A stretch of 20,739 nt of DNA from JAVMKJ01 sp031732855 (GCA_031732855.1 JAVMKJ010000106.1:1-20739); one strand, 5' to 3'; shown: positions 8,213 to 16,826, counted from the first letter of the stretch. The notes: generated by a model from the letters alone, not told the origin. Numbers and translations: made by a program.

Positions 8213-9325
8213 ATGAAGCGTGTGGGCATGGTGGGTTGGCGTGGCATGGTGGGTTCCGTCCTAATGGATCGGATGATGGCGGAAAACGATTTCGCCTCGA
8301 TCGAGCCGGTGTTTTTCACCACCTCCAACGTGGGTGGTCGGGGTCCGGCTATCGGCAAGGACACCCCAGTCCTGAGGGACGCGAAGTCCATCGCCGAACT
8401 CAAAACGCTGGACACCATCGTCACCTGTCAGGGCGGCGATTACACCAACGAGATTTATCCACAACTGCGCGCCGCCGGTTGGAAGGGTTACTGGATCGAT
8501 GCCGCCTCGGCCCTACGCATGAAGGACGACGCGGTCATCATCCTGGACCCGGTTAACCGCCAAGTGATTCAGAACGCGCTGGCGCGGGGCGCGAAAGACT
8601 ACATCGGCGGCAACTGCACGGTCAGCCTCATGCTGATGGGCTTGGGCGGGCTGTTCGCCCATGGCTTGGTGGAATGGATGACTGCCATGACTTATCAGGC
8701 GGCTTCCGGTGCCGGTGCCCAGAACATGCGCGAATTGATCCAGCAGATGGGGGCGATTCACGGCGCGGTGGCGAACCGGCTGGACGAACCGGCCTCGGCG
8801 ATTCTGGACATCGACCGCATCGTGGCGGAAACCATCCGCTCCGGCGATTTCCCGACCACCAACTTCGGTGTGCCGCTGGCCGGTAGCCTGATCCCCTGGA
8901 TCGACAAGCAATTGGAGAACGGTCAGAGCAAAGAGGAATGGAAAGGGCAGGCTGAAACCAACAAAATTCTGGGCCGTTCGGACCACCCGATTCCCATCGA
9001 CGGCATCTGCGTGCGGATCGGCGCGATGCGCTGCCACAGCCAAGCGCTGACCGTCAAACTGACGCGGGATGTCCCGCTGGACGATCTGGTGGAGATCGTC
9101 GGCACCGCCAACGACTGGGTGAAGGTGGTGCCGAACGGGCGGGAAATTTCGATGCGCGAACTGACGCCCGCCGCCGTGACCGGTACCCTGAGCGTGCCGG
9201 TGGGTCGGTTGCGCAAGCTCAACATGGGTCCACGGTACCTGGCAGCGTTCACCTGCGGCGACCAGTTGCTGTGGGGCGCGGCCGAACCGCTGCGGCGGAT
9301 GCTGCGTATCCTGCTGGAGGGTTGA
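8213..9325 (+). CDS. asd: Aspartate-semialdehyde dehydrogenase
   Basis: Asd reduces aspartyl phosphate to aspartate semialdehyde with NADPH. This is the branch point to diaminopimelate/lysine, threonine and methionine, and therefore to the homoserine used by MetX. From the ATG at 8213 the protein has 370 residues, the usual gammaproteobacterial length. Key features are the NADP loop VGWRGMVGS (residues 7-15), catalytic C135 in GGNCTVSLMLM (same number as in E. coli), and R268 and H275 in RIGAMRCHSQ. An in-frame TTG at 8195 is less likely: it adds six residues before the canonical N-terminus, whereas GAGG at 8199-8202 fits the ATG. The gene order leuB-asd-fimV is known from pseudomonads. Confidence 0.97.
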   Translation: MKRVGMVGWRGMVGSVLMDRMMAENDFASIEPVFFTTSNVGGRGPAIGKDTPVLRDAKSIAELKTLDTIVTCQGGDYTNEIYPQLRAAGWKGYWIDAASALRMKDDAVIILDPVNRQVIQNALARGAKDYIGGNCTVSLMLMGLGGLFAHGLVEWMTAMTYQAASGAGAQNMRELIQQMGAIHGAVANRLDEPASAILDIDRIVAETIRSGDFPTTNFGVPLAGSLIPWIDKQLENGQSKEEWKGQAETNKILGRSDHPIPIDGICVRIGAMRCHSQALTVKLTRDVPLDDLVEIVGTANDWVKVVPNGREISMRELTPAAVTGTLSVPVGRLRKLNMGPRYLAAFTCGDQLLWGAAEPLRRMLRILLEG

Positions 9326-9590
9326 TTCCTGGTCCGTCAGACAAGCGCCGGTCCGCCTCGCCGACCCCTCGGATCAATTTAAAGAGGGGCTGGTTCGTCC
9401 GGATCGCGAACCGCATCCAAATCGCGGAAATCCTCTGCATTAAGGAGTATCTTTAAGGGGAAGCTTCGAATGGCCACGCGCTATACCGGCCGTTCGAAGC
9501 GGGAAAGCCGCTGGCCACGCTGCCGGCGGAGGCATCCAAGCCAATCCCGCCGGAACAATGACGGTCCGGCGGCGGAATGGAGACAGTTTC
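9326..9590 (+). promoter_or_regulatory. asd-fimV intergenic region with several dyads
   Basis: This 265-bp gap has no convincing gene. It contains three inverted repeats: CCCCTC/GAGGGG at 9365-9389, GGTTCG/CGAACC at 9392-9412, and a 13-bp stem at 9463-9500. None is followed by a clear T run, so no terminator is called. A promoter for fimV is expected here, but no strong -35/-10 pair stands out. GGAG at 9579-9582 serves fimV. Confidence 0.5.
9463..9500 (+). other. Strong hairpin in the fimV 5' leader
   Basis: GCTTCGAATGGCC (9463-9475) pairs with GGCCGTTCGAAGC (9488-9500) around a 12-base loop. Twelve of 13 pairs are Watson-Crick and the remaining one is T-G, which still pairs in RNA. It lies about 90 bases before the fimV start. 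A regulatory role is inferred only from the structure. Confidence 0.5.
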
Positions 9591-11882
9591 ATGCCGACCA
9601 GGATATTATTCCGACTATTCCTCTTGGCCGGGCTGGTGGCGCCGCTGTGCGCCTTTGCCCTGGGTGTCGGTCCGCTCGAGGTGCGCTCGGCGCTGAATCA
9701 GAACTTCGAGGCCGAAATTCCCCTGATCGTCAACAATCCGGCTGAACTAACCGGCCTGACCGTACGGGTTGCGCGCCAGCAGGATTTCGACCAACTCGGG
9801 GTCGAACGGCTGGATTTTCTGTCGAAACTGCGTTTCTCGGTTCAGGCGCCGCCCGGTGGCCCAAGAGCCATCATGATCACTTCGATCGAGCCGATCCGCG
9901 AGCCCAATTTCAATCTCCTGCTGGAGGTGACTTGGCCGCGAGGCCGGCTGCTGCGGGATTTTCCGGTCCAGCTCGACCCGGAGCTGTACGCGAACCGTCG
10001 CCAGCCAGCGCCCCCGCCAGCACCGATCGTGGCGCCGCCGCCGGTCGCGGCGACGCCCGCGGCGACGCCGACACTTCCGTCGGCTCCCCCCGTCAGCTTT
10101 GAAGGTGCTTCGTTCTACGGGCCGGTCAGGCCAGGCGAAACCCTGCTGGCGATCGCCAACCGGGTGCGCCCTTCCACCGCGATCAGCCTGCCGCAGATGA
10201 TGGCGGTTCTGGTGGCCGGTAACCCGGAGGCGTTCACCAACGCCAATCCCAATACCTTGCGTACCGGATCGGTGCTTAAGGTACCGACTCCACAGGCGCT
10301 GGGGGTGCGGGGCGCGCCAGCGCCGGCTTCGGTTCCGGTTCCGGCTCCAGAACTGGCGACCGCTCCGATCCCGGTTCCGGCCGAGCCGGCCGCCGTCCCG
10401 GCTCCGCCCGCGATCACCCAGCCCGAACCGACTCCAGCGCCGCCGATTTCTCCACCCGCGGCCACCACCCCCGCCGCGCCGGTATCCTTGCCCGCGGCGC
10501 CCGTGGTTCCACCGACGGTCGGAACAACACCGCCGGCCACGGAAATCCGGCCAGCTCCGGCGCCGTCCCTGGCCGAGCAACCACGGGAGATCGTTCCTCA
10601 AGCCAGTATTCCGCAAACGCCGCCAGCACCGGTTGCTCCCACCGAGGCCGTTACGCCGCCGGCCGCGCAACCGCCCGCTGTCCCCCCGCCGCCACCGTCG
10701 CCGGCCGCGCCGGCCGCGCCGGCCCCCAAGCCCGCGGCGCCACCGGTGGAGGCGGAAGTCAGTTGGCTGTCCAATCCGGTGGTCTGGATCGCTGTCCTGC
10801 TGATCGTTCTGGCGGTCGCCGCGATGCTGTTACTTCCGCTGATCCGGCGGCCGGCCCGGCCGAAATCGACGGCCGGGGTGGAGAGAACCCCGGCTGGAAC
10901 GCCGGAGCCCGCGTCGGAGCTTCCGATAACCAGGACTCAGATTCGCGAGCCACGCTCCAGAAGGCCGGAAGTATCGACTCGCGCTCCGGCGGCGGAAATG
11001 ACTCCGGCGTCGGTTTCCCCGACATCTGCTCCCGGGGCGTCGCCTCGCGCGGCCGAACCGGTGCCCACGAGGCCGGCACCCAGGCCGGCTGGCGCGCCAC
11101 CGCCCAAACCCATCGACGAGTTGCTCAAGGATATCGATTTCGGTCTTGGAGAGGGCCGTTCGCCAGCCATGGCCGGCGGAAAGGGTGCCGGACCCGCGCC
11201 GGGTCCCGAAATGCGACTGCCCGATGCCGAACCGCCCACGGCATCGGTTACCCGCGACCCCGGCCCGTTCGCGCCCGCGAAGTCCGAACAGCGGACTCCC
11301 CCACCGCCGCCGAAGGTTTCGACTCCGACTCCGCCCCAAGTGGAACCGCCACCCGAACTGCGACTCGATAAGCAGAGCTTCGATTTTGGCGACCTCGAGT
11401 TCGAAACCACCGCTCGCCCGATCGATCTGCCGCCCCTGGAAATGAAGCCGTCCGCGTCGAGGCCGACCGAACCGCCACTGTTGGAACCCGGTATCTCCAA
11501 ACCCGGGTTCGCGGCCAAGGCGGCACCCGCTTCGGAACCGAAGTCAAAGCCGGCCATACCCAAGGCGTCCGATCTGAAATTCGAATTCGCCGATGTTACC
11601 CGGGAACCCGGGAAAACCGGCGTGCACGAGGATTTGAGACTGGACAAGGATCTGGAGATTTTCGGCGGCGACACGCTGGATCTTGGCAAGATGGAGGCCG
11701 GCGCGCCGGGGGGCGGCGAGATGATGGGTGCTGATTACGTGGAAACCAAGCTGGATCTGGCCACGGCCTATCTCGATATGGGCGACCAGGTAGGCGCCCG
11801 CAGCCTGCTGGAGGATGTGCTGCGGGAGGGCGATGCCTCGCAGAAGAAGCGGGCTGGGGAGTTGCTCAAGAAGCTGGGTTGA
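9591..11882 (+). CDS. fimV: FimV/HubP-family polar inner-membrane protein
   Basis: The protein has 763 residues. A signal peptide (about 1-22, cleavage likely after LCAFA) is followed by the FimV N-terminal signature GVGPLEVRSALNQNFEAEIPL. A peptidoglycan-binding LysM-like domain lies at about 176-233 (VRPGETLLAIANRVRP). A long Pro/Ala-rich linker leads to one membrane helix at about 396-418 (VVWIAVLLIVLAVAAMLLL). The cytoplasmic part is low-complexity, and the conserved C-terminal TPR-like module starts at about 716 (YVETKLDLATAYLDMGD...ARSLLEDVL). FimV organises the cell pole and supports type IV pilus and type II secretin assembly in Pseudomonas. It is shorter than the P. aeruginosa protein of about 900 residues. 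The ATG at 9591 has GGAG 8 bases upstream and begins exactly at the signal peptide, so the in-frame ATG at 9558 is rejected. Confidence 0.93.
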   Translation: MPTRILFRLFLLAGLVAPLCAFALGVGPLEVRSALNQNFEAEIPLIVNNPAELTGLTVRVARQQDFDQLGVERLDFLSKLRFSVQAPPGGPRAIMITSIEPIREPNFNLLLEVTWPRGRLLRDFPVQLDPELYANRRQPAPPPAPIVAPPPVAATPAATPTLPSAPPVSFEGASFYGPVRPGETLLAIANRVRPSTAISLPQMMAVLVAGNPEAFTNANPNTLRTGSVLKVPTPQALGVRGAPAPASVPVPAPELATAPIPVPAEPAAVPAPPAITQPEPTPAPPISPPAATTPAAPVSLPAAPVVPPTVGTTPPATEIRPAPAPSLAEQPREIVPQASIPQTPPAPVAPTEAVTPPAAQPPAVPPPPPSPAAPAAPAPKPAAPPVEAEVSWLSNPVVWIAVLLIVLAVAAMLLLPLIRRPARPKSTAGVERTPAGTPEPASELPITRTQIREPRSRRPEVSTRAPAAEMTPASVSPTSAPGASPRAAEPVPTRPAPRPAGAPPPKPIDELLKDIDFGLGEGRSPAMAGGKGAGPAPGPEMRLPDAEPPTASVTRDPGPFAPAKSEQRTPPPPPKVSTPTPPQVEPPPELRLDKQSFDFGDLEFETTARPIDLPPLEMKPSASRPTEPPLLEPGISKPGFAAKAAPASEPKSKPAIPKASDLKFEFADVTREPGKTGVHEDLRLDKDLEIFGGDTLDLGKMEAGAPGGGEMMGADYVETKLDLATAYLDMGDQVGARSLLEDVLREGDASQKKRAGELLKKLG

Positions 11883-11895
11883 CGATCCGGACGAT

Positions 11896-11940
11896 CCTCC
11901 AACGAACCCCTCCCGAACGGGAGGGGTTTTTCGTTGGAGG
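11896..11940. terminator. Long dyad terminator between fimV and the convergent transglycosylase gene
   Basis: The core stem AACCCCTCCCG (11905-11915) pairs with CGGGAGGGGTT (11918-11928) and is followed by five T on the plus strand (11927-11931). This makes a strong intrinsic terminator 14 bases after fimV stops. Outer arms CCTCCAACGA and TCGTTGGAGG extend the dyad to 45 bp. It can also act as the end of the minus-strand operon, although the T tract is weaker in that direction. Confidence 0.9.
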
Positions 11941-11956
11941 TATTCGCGGGAGATTC

Positions 11957-13183
11957 CTACCGGACGGTGGTCACCGTATCGGCCAGCGCGAGCGCCCGCG
12001 CGGCGGTGCCCCGTTGCGCGAGGCGCGCCACCGTACCGGCCGGTAGCCACACCATGATTCCAGCCGGCAGCGGAACTCGACCGTTCTGGGCAACGGGATT
12101 CCATGCCTTGTTCAGGCTGGTCAGTTCCCACAAATCGACTTCGTAGTGGCCGGCGAGAGTCGGGGCGGCCACCGCCTGCCGCAGCCGGATCCGGTCCAGG
12201 TTCAGGGGCCGCTCGTAGTTGAGTCCTTCCGGAAAGAATCGCTGGGGGTTGCGGGCGATTTCACGGGCGGCCAGGAATTCTGCGTAGAAGTTGCGCGACG
12301 CGAACCCGAAACCCGGCCCGGAGTAATTGCGCACGATGGCGGCGAAGTTGTCACCGTATTCCTGCCGGGCGCGCGCCATGCCTCCCACTCCATGATTGTA
12401 GGAGGTGAGCGCCATCGGCCAGTTCCCCAGGCGATTGTGGGCGTTGCCCAGATAGCGGGCCGCGCCCTGGGCCGAAGCCACGGGGTCACGCCGTTCGTCG
12501 ACCGCCGCATTCAGCATCATGAGCCGCCGGGCGGTGTCGGGCATGAACTGCCACATGCCCACCGCGCCGACCGAGGATGCGGCGTGGTTCTGGAACGACG
12601 ACTCGACATGCGGCAGATAGGCCAAATCCTCGGGCAGACCGGCTTCGCGGAACACGCCGCGAAAGGCCGCGTCGTAGCGCCCGCTGATTTCCAGACCGCG
12701 CTTGAACCGTTCGCGCAGGCCGCGCTGGCTGCGTAGCCGGTCGCTGGCGCCATCGATGGCGCCGGGACCGCCACTGCTGCTCTGAATGCGATTCGCCAGC
12801 GCCTGTTCGACCGGCGTCAGGGGTGCGCTGGCGGCGGTTTTGATTTCCAGTTGACGCAGGCTGGTCTTCAGCATTTCCTGGCGAATCTTGAGATAATCCT
12901 GCTGTTCGGTGGTGTAACCTTCGCCCACCGGGCCGGGCAGGGCGACGACTTCGTAGATCAAATCCATGTGTCGGTTGTCGTGCAACGCGACCTGATGGCG
13001 CCCCCAGACGGCGTAGACGTTGCGCCAAAATTCAACTTGAGGTTGGAGTGCCGGCGGTGTCGGGAAAGCCGCGTCGGAAGTGGCGGCTGGAATTTTGGCG
13101 GGTGGCGGAGTCGGCTGGGTGGCGCAGGCGGCCAGCACGAGCATCGTCAGAATGGTGCAGAATGGGCGCGGTCGCGGTTGCAT
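11957..13183 (-). CDS. Membrane-bound lytic murein transglycosylase (SLT-domain lipoprotein)
   Basis: The 408-residue lipoprotein has a signal peptide ending in the lipobox LAAC (C20). A Pro-rich spacer, a helical region (about 45-180) and a soluble lytic transglycosylase domain (about 180-300) follow. The catalytic glutamate is E194 in LPHVESSFQN, and SVGAVGMWQFMPDTARRL and ALTSYNHGVGG are also typical. The enzyme cleaves peptidoglycan glycan strands in the periplasm. It resembles MltD in layout. The C-terminal YEVDLWELTSLN...VPLPAGIMVWLP may be a degenerate LysM-like segment rather than full repeats. The ATG at 13183 has AAGGGGGAA 7 bases upstream and puts the lipobox at a normal distance, so the longer in-frame start at 13219 is rejected. 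It follows gspN by 73 bp and may provide the wall gaps needed for the secretion machine. Confidence 0.9.
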   Translation of the reverse strand: MQPRPRPFCTILTMLVLAACATQPTPPPAKIPAATSDAAFPTPPALQPQVEFWRNVYAVWGRHQVALHDNRHMDLIYEVVALPGPVGEGYTTEQQDYLKIRQEMLKTSLRQLEIKTAASAPLTPVEQALANRIQSSSGGPGAIDGASDRLRSQRGLRERFKRGLEISGRYDAAFRGVFREAGLPEDLAYLPHVESSFQNHAASSVGAVGMWQFMPDTARRLMMLNAAVDERRDPVASAQGAARYLGNAHNRLGNWPMALTSYNHGVGGMARARQEYGDNFAAIVRNYSGPGFGFASRNFYAEFLAAREIARNPQRFFPEGLNYERPLNLDRIRLRQAVAAPTLAGHYEVDLWELTSLNKAWNPVAQNGRVPLPAGIMVWLPAGTVARLAQRGTAARALALADTVTTVR

Positions 13184-13256
13184 CGGCGTGTTCCCCCTTG
13201 TGGCGCTATCGAAAATCATGAGGAGAATGAAAGACTTTCGCCCCGAACCTTGCTCC

Positions 13257-14018
13257 TCACAGGCTCAGGACGCCCGAAAGGTTTAAAGCCCAGCGGCCGT
13301 CGCCGCCCGGGGATCCCAGCAGGCTCATTGCCTGCAGCAGGGCGCGGTTGCCGGGATCGCGAACCGCGGCATGGCCGCCGAAACGATAGCGGCCGTCCGG
13401 CAGCAGGTTGAACGTTCCTTCCAGCACCAGCGGTCCGTCGTTGTCCCGGATCGTTCCCTGGATGCCTTCCGGGTTCGCCTCGGTCAACTGGGCCGTGAAG
13501 TCCCCGAGGTTGAGAGGTTGGCCCAGCGTGGCGCGCAGGTTCAGCAGGCGTACCATGCCATGAGCCGATTGCGGCCGGCCGGCGGAATTGAGGTAGAGAT
13601 CCCGCAGGCTGAATTCCACGACACCCTGCAGGGGCGGCCTCGGCTGTCCGGCCAGAGCACCCAGTTTGGCGATCGACAGGCGGCCGGCCAGATCCCGGAG
13701 TCGCCACCGGCGGTCCCATCCCACCGCGACGTCTCCCGTCAGTTTAGCCTCGGGATCGCCGACGTCCAGTCTGAATTCCAGCCATCCCGCGAAGAGCGCC
13801 AGCGGCCGCCAAGCCCAGCTCAGCCGTTCGATGTGGGTACCGCGCCAGCGCAAGCCTTGCACGGAGCCGTCGGTTGCCATTCCCTCGGCCCCTCGCACGC
13901 TGAAACCGGACGATCGCTCGCCGAGCAGATCGGTGACCAGAGTGGCCGGGGCCAGCAGCACCAGAGACAACAGGAATGCCAGCAGCCCCAACAGGCCATA
14001 GCCCAGAATCGGTTTCAT
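13257..14018 (-). CDS. gspN: Type II secretion system protein N
   Basis: The 253-residue protein has one N-terminal membrane helix (about 3-26, YGLLGLLAFLLSLVLLAPATLV) and a beta-rich periplasmic body. Typical GspN features are LLGERSSGFSVRGAEGMATDGSVQGL near the N-terminus and the WRPLALFAGWLEF segment. GspN is an accessory component of some type II systems, thought to work in the periplasm near the assembly platform, and its exact role is not settled. Its ATG overlaps the gspM stop (ATGA at 14018-14015), so translation is coupled. It is the last gsp gene of the operon. Confidence 0.85.
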   Translation of the reverse strand: MKPILGYGLLGLLAFLLSLVLLAPATLVTDLLGERSSGFSVRGAEGMATDGSVQGLRWRGTHIERLSWAWRPLALFAGWLEFRLDVGDPEAKLTGDVAVGWDRRWRLRDLAGRLSIAKLGALAGQPRPPLQGVVEFSLRDLYLNSAGRPQSAHGMVRLLNLRATLGQPLNLGDFTAQLTEANPEGIQGTIRDNDGPLVLEGTFNLLPDGRYRFGGHAAVRDPGNRALLQAMSLLGSPGGDGRWALNLSGVLSL

Positions 14019-14506
14019 GGTCGGGCGCCTTGCAGGATGACGCGGGCATTGACCAGTCCGCCGACGCCGGTGCGATCCACGCTGAGGTTGACGATGGTGA
14101 TGTGGTGTTCGCGCTCCAAGGTGTCCAGCCAGGGGATCAGTTTGTCGAACTCCACCCCATCCAGCTGGATGCTGAGCTTGTCGTCGCCCTGCGGAGCGAT
14201 CCGCTTCAAGGCGGTTTCCAGTCCGCCCGCCCGCGCGGTCTGATCCACCACGGTCAGGAGGGAGCGGCCGTCTGGGGCGGATTTGGATCGGTTGCCCCCC
14301 GCGTCGAGACGTTTGATCTCCTGGGCCGCCTGCCGCATCCAGGCGAGGTCGGCGCGCTGCGCGGCGACGCTCTGCCGCAGCTGGCGGTCGCTGGTCCGGA
14401 ATGGTTCCCACGCCAGCACGTAGATCAGGAAGATTAGCGCCAGTATCATCCCGCTGGCGATCAGCCCGCGTTCGCGGACGCTCAGGGTTTCCCACCAGGC
14501 TTTCAT
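14015..14506 (-). CDS. gspM: Type II secretion system protein M
   Basis: The 163-residue bitopic inner-membrane protein has a cytoplasmic N-terminus (MKAWWETLSVRERGLI) and one helix at about 14-33. A periplasmic coiled-coil-prone stretch (about 38-66) and a ferredoxin-like domain (about 80-160) follow. The N-terminal W-x-x-L-S-x-R-E-R pattern is characteristic of GspM. It partners GspL in the platform that couples the GspE ATPase to pseudopilus assembly. Its start overlaps the gspL stop by four bases (ATGA). Confidence 0.92.
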   Translation of the reverse strand: MKAWWETLSVRERGLIASGMILALIFLIYVLAWEPFRTSDRQLRQSVAAQRADLAWMRQAAQEIKRLDAGGNRSKSAPDGRSLLTVVDQTARAGGLETALKRIAPQGDDKLSIQLDGVEFDKLIPWLDTLEREHHITIVNLSVDRTGVGGLVNARVILQGARP

Positions 14507-15690
14507 GAGGATGCCTTTTTCAGGGTGACCCTGCTTTCCACCTGGCCCTCGCGCTGGGTGGTGCGCATTTCCGCCTGCAAGCCGGGCTGCTGGTTGAGTT
14601 GCTGCCGGAGCCGGTCCAGCACCGCCGGATTGCCGCCTTCGAGCGCCAGGTCCAGTTGCCCGTCGCGATAGCTCAAGCCGCGCAGGGTCAACTCCGGAAA
14701 ACCGGTGATCGGTTGTCCCCCTCGATACAGCAGTTGGAGGAATCCGCCGCCGCTGGCGCCAGGCTTCAGTTCCCGCAGACGGGTTTCCAGTTGTACCCTG
14801 GGGTTCACGATCCGGGTGGCGCCCGGTACGGCATCCCTGTAGGCCCCTTCCATCTCGGTCCGCAGCGTCACCAGTTCCCGCCGCAGCCGCCAGTGATCGT
14901 AAACCTGCGCGGTGCCATGCACCAACAGCCACAATCCGGCCAGCACAGCCGCCACGCGCCAAGGTCGCAGCCAGCGACCCCATTGCGCTCGACGGCTGTA
15001 GGGGCCCTGCATCAGGTCGAGCGCGGTGGGGGGCTGATAGCCAGCCGCCAGGAGCCGGAGCGGTTCGGGCTGGCTGTCCTCGACCTGCAACTCCACATCG
15101 ATTTCGGTCAGGTGCGGCGGTGAATCGCCCCAGACCCGCAGACCCCGGGGTTTGGCGTCGCCGGCTTCCGCCAGAGCCTGATTCAGCAACAGATCCAGCG
15201 TATCCCGTTCCGTCGCGAAGCCTTCCCAGCGGCCGGTGCGCACCACCGCCCTCCGACCGTCCAGCAGCACGCTCCAGGCGCCCTCCCGCCAGGGCAGCAG
15301 CAGCAGGTCGGGAACGACGGCGGCCGGGGTCAGCCCCGCCCGACCGCAACTGTCCAGCCAGGCGCGCAGCGCGGCGTGAGCGACCACGGCGACCGGCAGG
15401 CGGCCATCATCCAGCGCGTTGCCCAGCGCGAAATGCAGCGCCTCGATATCATCGACCAGTTGGTCTTCCAGCGCATAGGGAACGACCCGAGCCCAGGTGG
15501 TTCGTTTGCGAGCGGGGAGGGAAATCCAGTGCAGGGTGACCGCTTCGCCCGGCGCGACCAAGATCAACCGTGCACCGTCGATCCGAACCACCAGCTCGGA
15601 CGGCGGGCCGCGTTCGACCGTACCGTCGGAGCGCAGCCATTCGGCCTGATCGGGGGAAAGCAAACGGAGGAAGAGTAGCGGGGCCGGCAC
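14503..15690 (-). CDS. gspL: Type II secretion system protein L
   Basis: The 395-residue protein has a cytoplasmic actin-like domain (about 1-235) with the family hallmark VVPYALEDQLVDD (residues 69-81). The segment LMQGPYSRRAQWGRWLRPWR precedes the single membrane helix at about 245-262, and a periplasmic ferredoxin-like domain follows (about 300-395). GspL recruits the GspE ATPase and binds GspM. The start is GTG at 15690, six bases after the gspK stop. No clear Shine-Dalgarno sequence is seen, so translational coupling to gspK is likely. Confidence 0.95.
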   Translation of the reverse strand: MPAPLLFLRLLSPDQAEWLRSDGTVERGPPSELVVRIDGARLILVAPGEAVTLHWISLPARKRTTWARVVPYALEDQLVDDIEALHFALGNALDDGRLPVAVVAHAALRAWLDSCGRAGLTPAAVVPDLLLLPWREGAWSVLLDGRRAVVRTGRWEGFATERDTLDLLLNQALAEAGDAKPRGLRVWGDSPPHLTEIDVELQVEDSQPEPLRLLAAGYQPPTALDLMQGPYSRRAQWGRWLRPWRVAAVLAGLWLLVHGTAQVYDHWRLRRELVTLRTEMEGAYRDAVPGATRIVNPRVQLETRLRELKPGASGGGFLQLLYRGGQPITGFPELTLRGLSYRDGQLDLALEGGNPAVLDRLRQQLNQQPGLQAEMRTTQREGQVESRVTLKKASS

Positions 15691-15696
15691 GTCGGT

Positions 15697-16818
15697 TCAG
15701 TCCTGATTGCCAAAGCTGCGTCGCAGGACGCGGACGCCGTTGTCGTCACGATGGAACGTACTGTATAGCATCGCGCGCCCGTCGCCCACCCGGGCCTCGG
15801 CTCGCAAGGAAAAATACTCGCTGCTGGTGCCTAGCAGAGTTTTGATCTGGGCATCGACGGTGAGTTTCGCCGCATTCAGGAATTCGTCCACGTTCTCGTA
15901 GTGTGTGGCGGGCTGGCCTTCGTTCCGGCGTTCCAAATCGGTTGCCTCCACTCCTTCACCCAGGGCTGCCAACACCCGTGCCGGGGCGGTGTTGACGTTG
16001 AGTGGGGTGCCGGGCGGCAGAGCGCAGACCAGCGGCGCGAGTTTGTTGTAAATCTCCCGGTCGACGCCCTTGACCAGCCGCAATTCGGAGATGCTGGCGA
16101 ACGGGCGGTTGGCAGCCAGATAGGGTGGAGTCTGGACCGTGTAGTTGCTGTCCTCGGCGCCGTCGGGAAACAGCGTGTCCGAGTCGGGATCGATCCAGTC
16201 GGCGATGGCCTGGGCCAGTTCCGGTTTCAGTTCCAGGCTGGTCAGCAGGCGTTGCAGGATCTTGATCTGGGCCTGATTGAGACCCCCCTTGCCGGATTGC
16301 GGGTCGCGGGGGTCGCCCGGCGTCGGCGGCCGGGGCTTGGCCGATGGCGAATTCGCTTTGGTATCCTGGCCGTCCCCGGCCTGGTTCTGATCGTCGTTCT
16401 GTTGCGGCGATGAATCCCGTTCGTCATTGTGGGAAAGCGCCGGTCGTTCGCCCGGCGCCGGCTGCCACAGGTTGTTCAGGTTGAAGCAGCCCTGCAGGTC
16501 GCGAACTTGGCCCGATAGCATCCCACCCTTAATCGGCAGCGCGAGCGGAAGGTTGGCCCACTCTTCGCCGAGGTGATCGATGGTGTTGTTCTGGCGGTCG
16601 CGCATCAGGACGAGCGCCGCCCACTGTTCGGCGCCGAGGGTGTACAGTCTGGCCTGCTGCTGGTGCCGGAGCACGGTGCCGCGGCGGATCGCCAGTTGCT
16701 GTATCGTGGCCAGGCTGGCGGCGGCGATGGCGGCGATGAACACGATTAGCAATACGGTAATCAGGGCGACGCCGGCCTGATGCCGTTTCTGCGTCGCGTT
16801 GCATTTTTGCCGGACCAA
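15697..16818 (-). CDS. gspK: Type II secretion minor pseudopilin K
   Basis: From the proposed TTG start the protein has 373 residues. A 16-residue leader ends in QAG, followed by VALITVLLIVFIAAIAAASL. As in other GspK proteins, the glutamate normally found at position 5 after the prepilin cleavage site is absent. The rest contains the large GspK alpha-helical insertion, with PDGAEDSNY, RPFASISELRLVKGVD and LNVNTAPARVLAAL typical of the family. GspK caps the pseudopilus tip together with I and J. The TTG at 16818 has GGGAGGT 8 bases upstream. A GTG further up (16998) would overlap gspJ and add a 60-residue unrelated segment through a palindromic repeat, so it is rejected. A Ser/Asp/Pro/Gln-rich stretch at about residues 125-178 looks like an extra flexible insertion. 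Confidence 0.88.
   Translation of the reverse strand: MVRQKCNATQKRHQAGVALITVLLIVFIAAIAAASLATIQQLAIRRGTVLRHQQQARLYTLGAEQWAALVLMRDRQNNTIDHLGEEWANLPLALPIKGGMLSGQVRDLQGCFNLNNLWQPAPGERPALSHNDERDSSPQQNDDQNQAGDGQDTKANSPSAKPRPPTPGDPRDPQSGKGGLNQAQIKILQRLLTSLELKPELAQAIADWIDPDSDTLFPDGAEDSNYTVQTPPYLAANRPFASISELRLVKGVDREIYNKLAPLVCALPPGTPLNVNTAPARVLAALGEGVEATDLERRNEGQPATHYENVDEFLNAAKLTVDAQIKTLLGTSSEYFSLRAEARVGDGRAMLYSTFHRDDNGVRVLRRSFGNQD
16285..16446 (-). other. Low-complexity hydrophilic segment inside GspK
   Basis: About 54 residues (approximately 125-178) are dominated by Asp, Asn, Gln, Pro, Ser and Gly, with no hydrophobic core. They interrupt the conserved GspK body between CFNLNNLWQP and NQAQIKILQRLL. 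It is probably an exposed loop. Confidence 0.6.
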
Positions 16819-16826
16819 CCGTTTCG

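Noticed and set aside
9470..9745. A 91-codon plus-strand ORF starting in the fimV leader
   Set aside because: Its composition (Arg/Ser-rich, no motifs) and its 155-base overlap with the fimV signal-peptide region in another frame indicate that it is not a real protein. Only its start codon is kept as part of a possible leader effect.
10300..10760. Repetitive Pro/Ala coding stretch in fimV as a possible DNA repeat or frameshifted region
   Set aside because: The frame stays open and the linker is expected for FimV-type proteins. The repeats are low-complexity codons rather than an ordered array.
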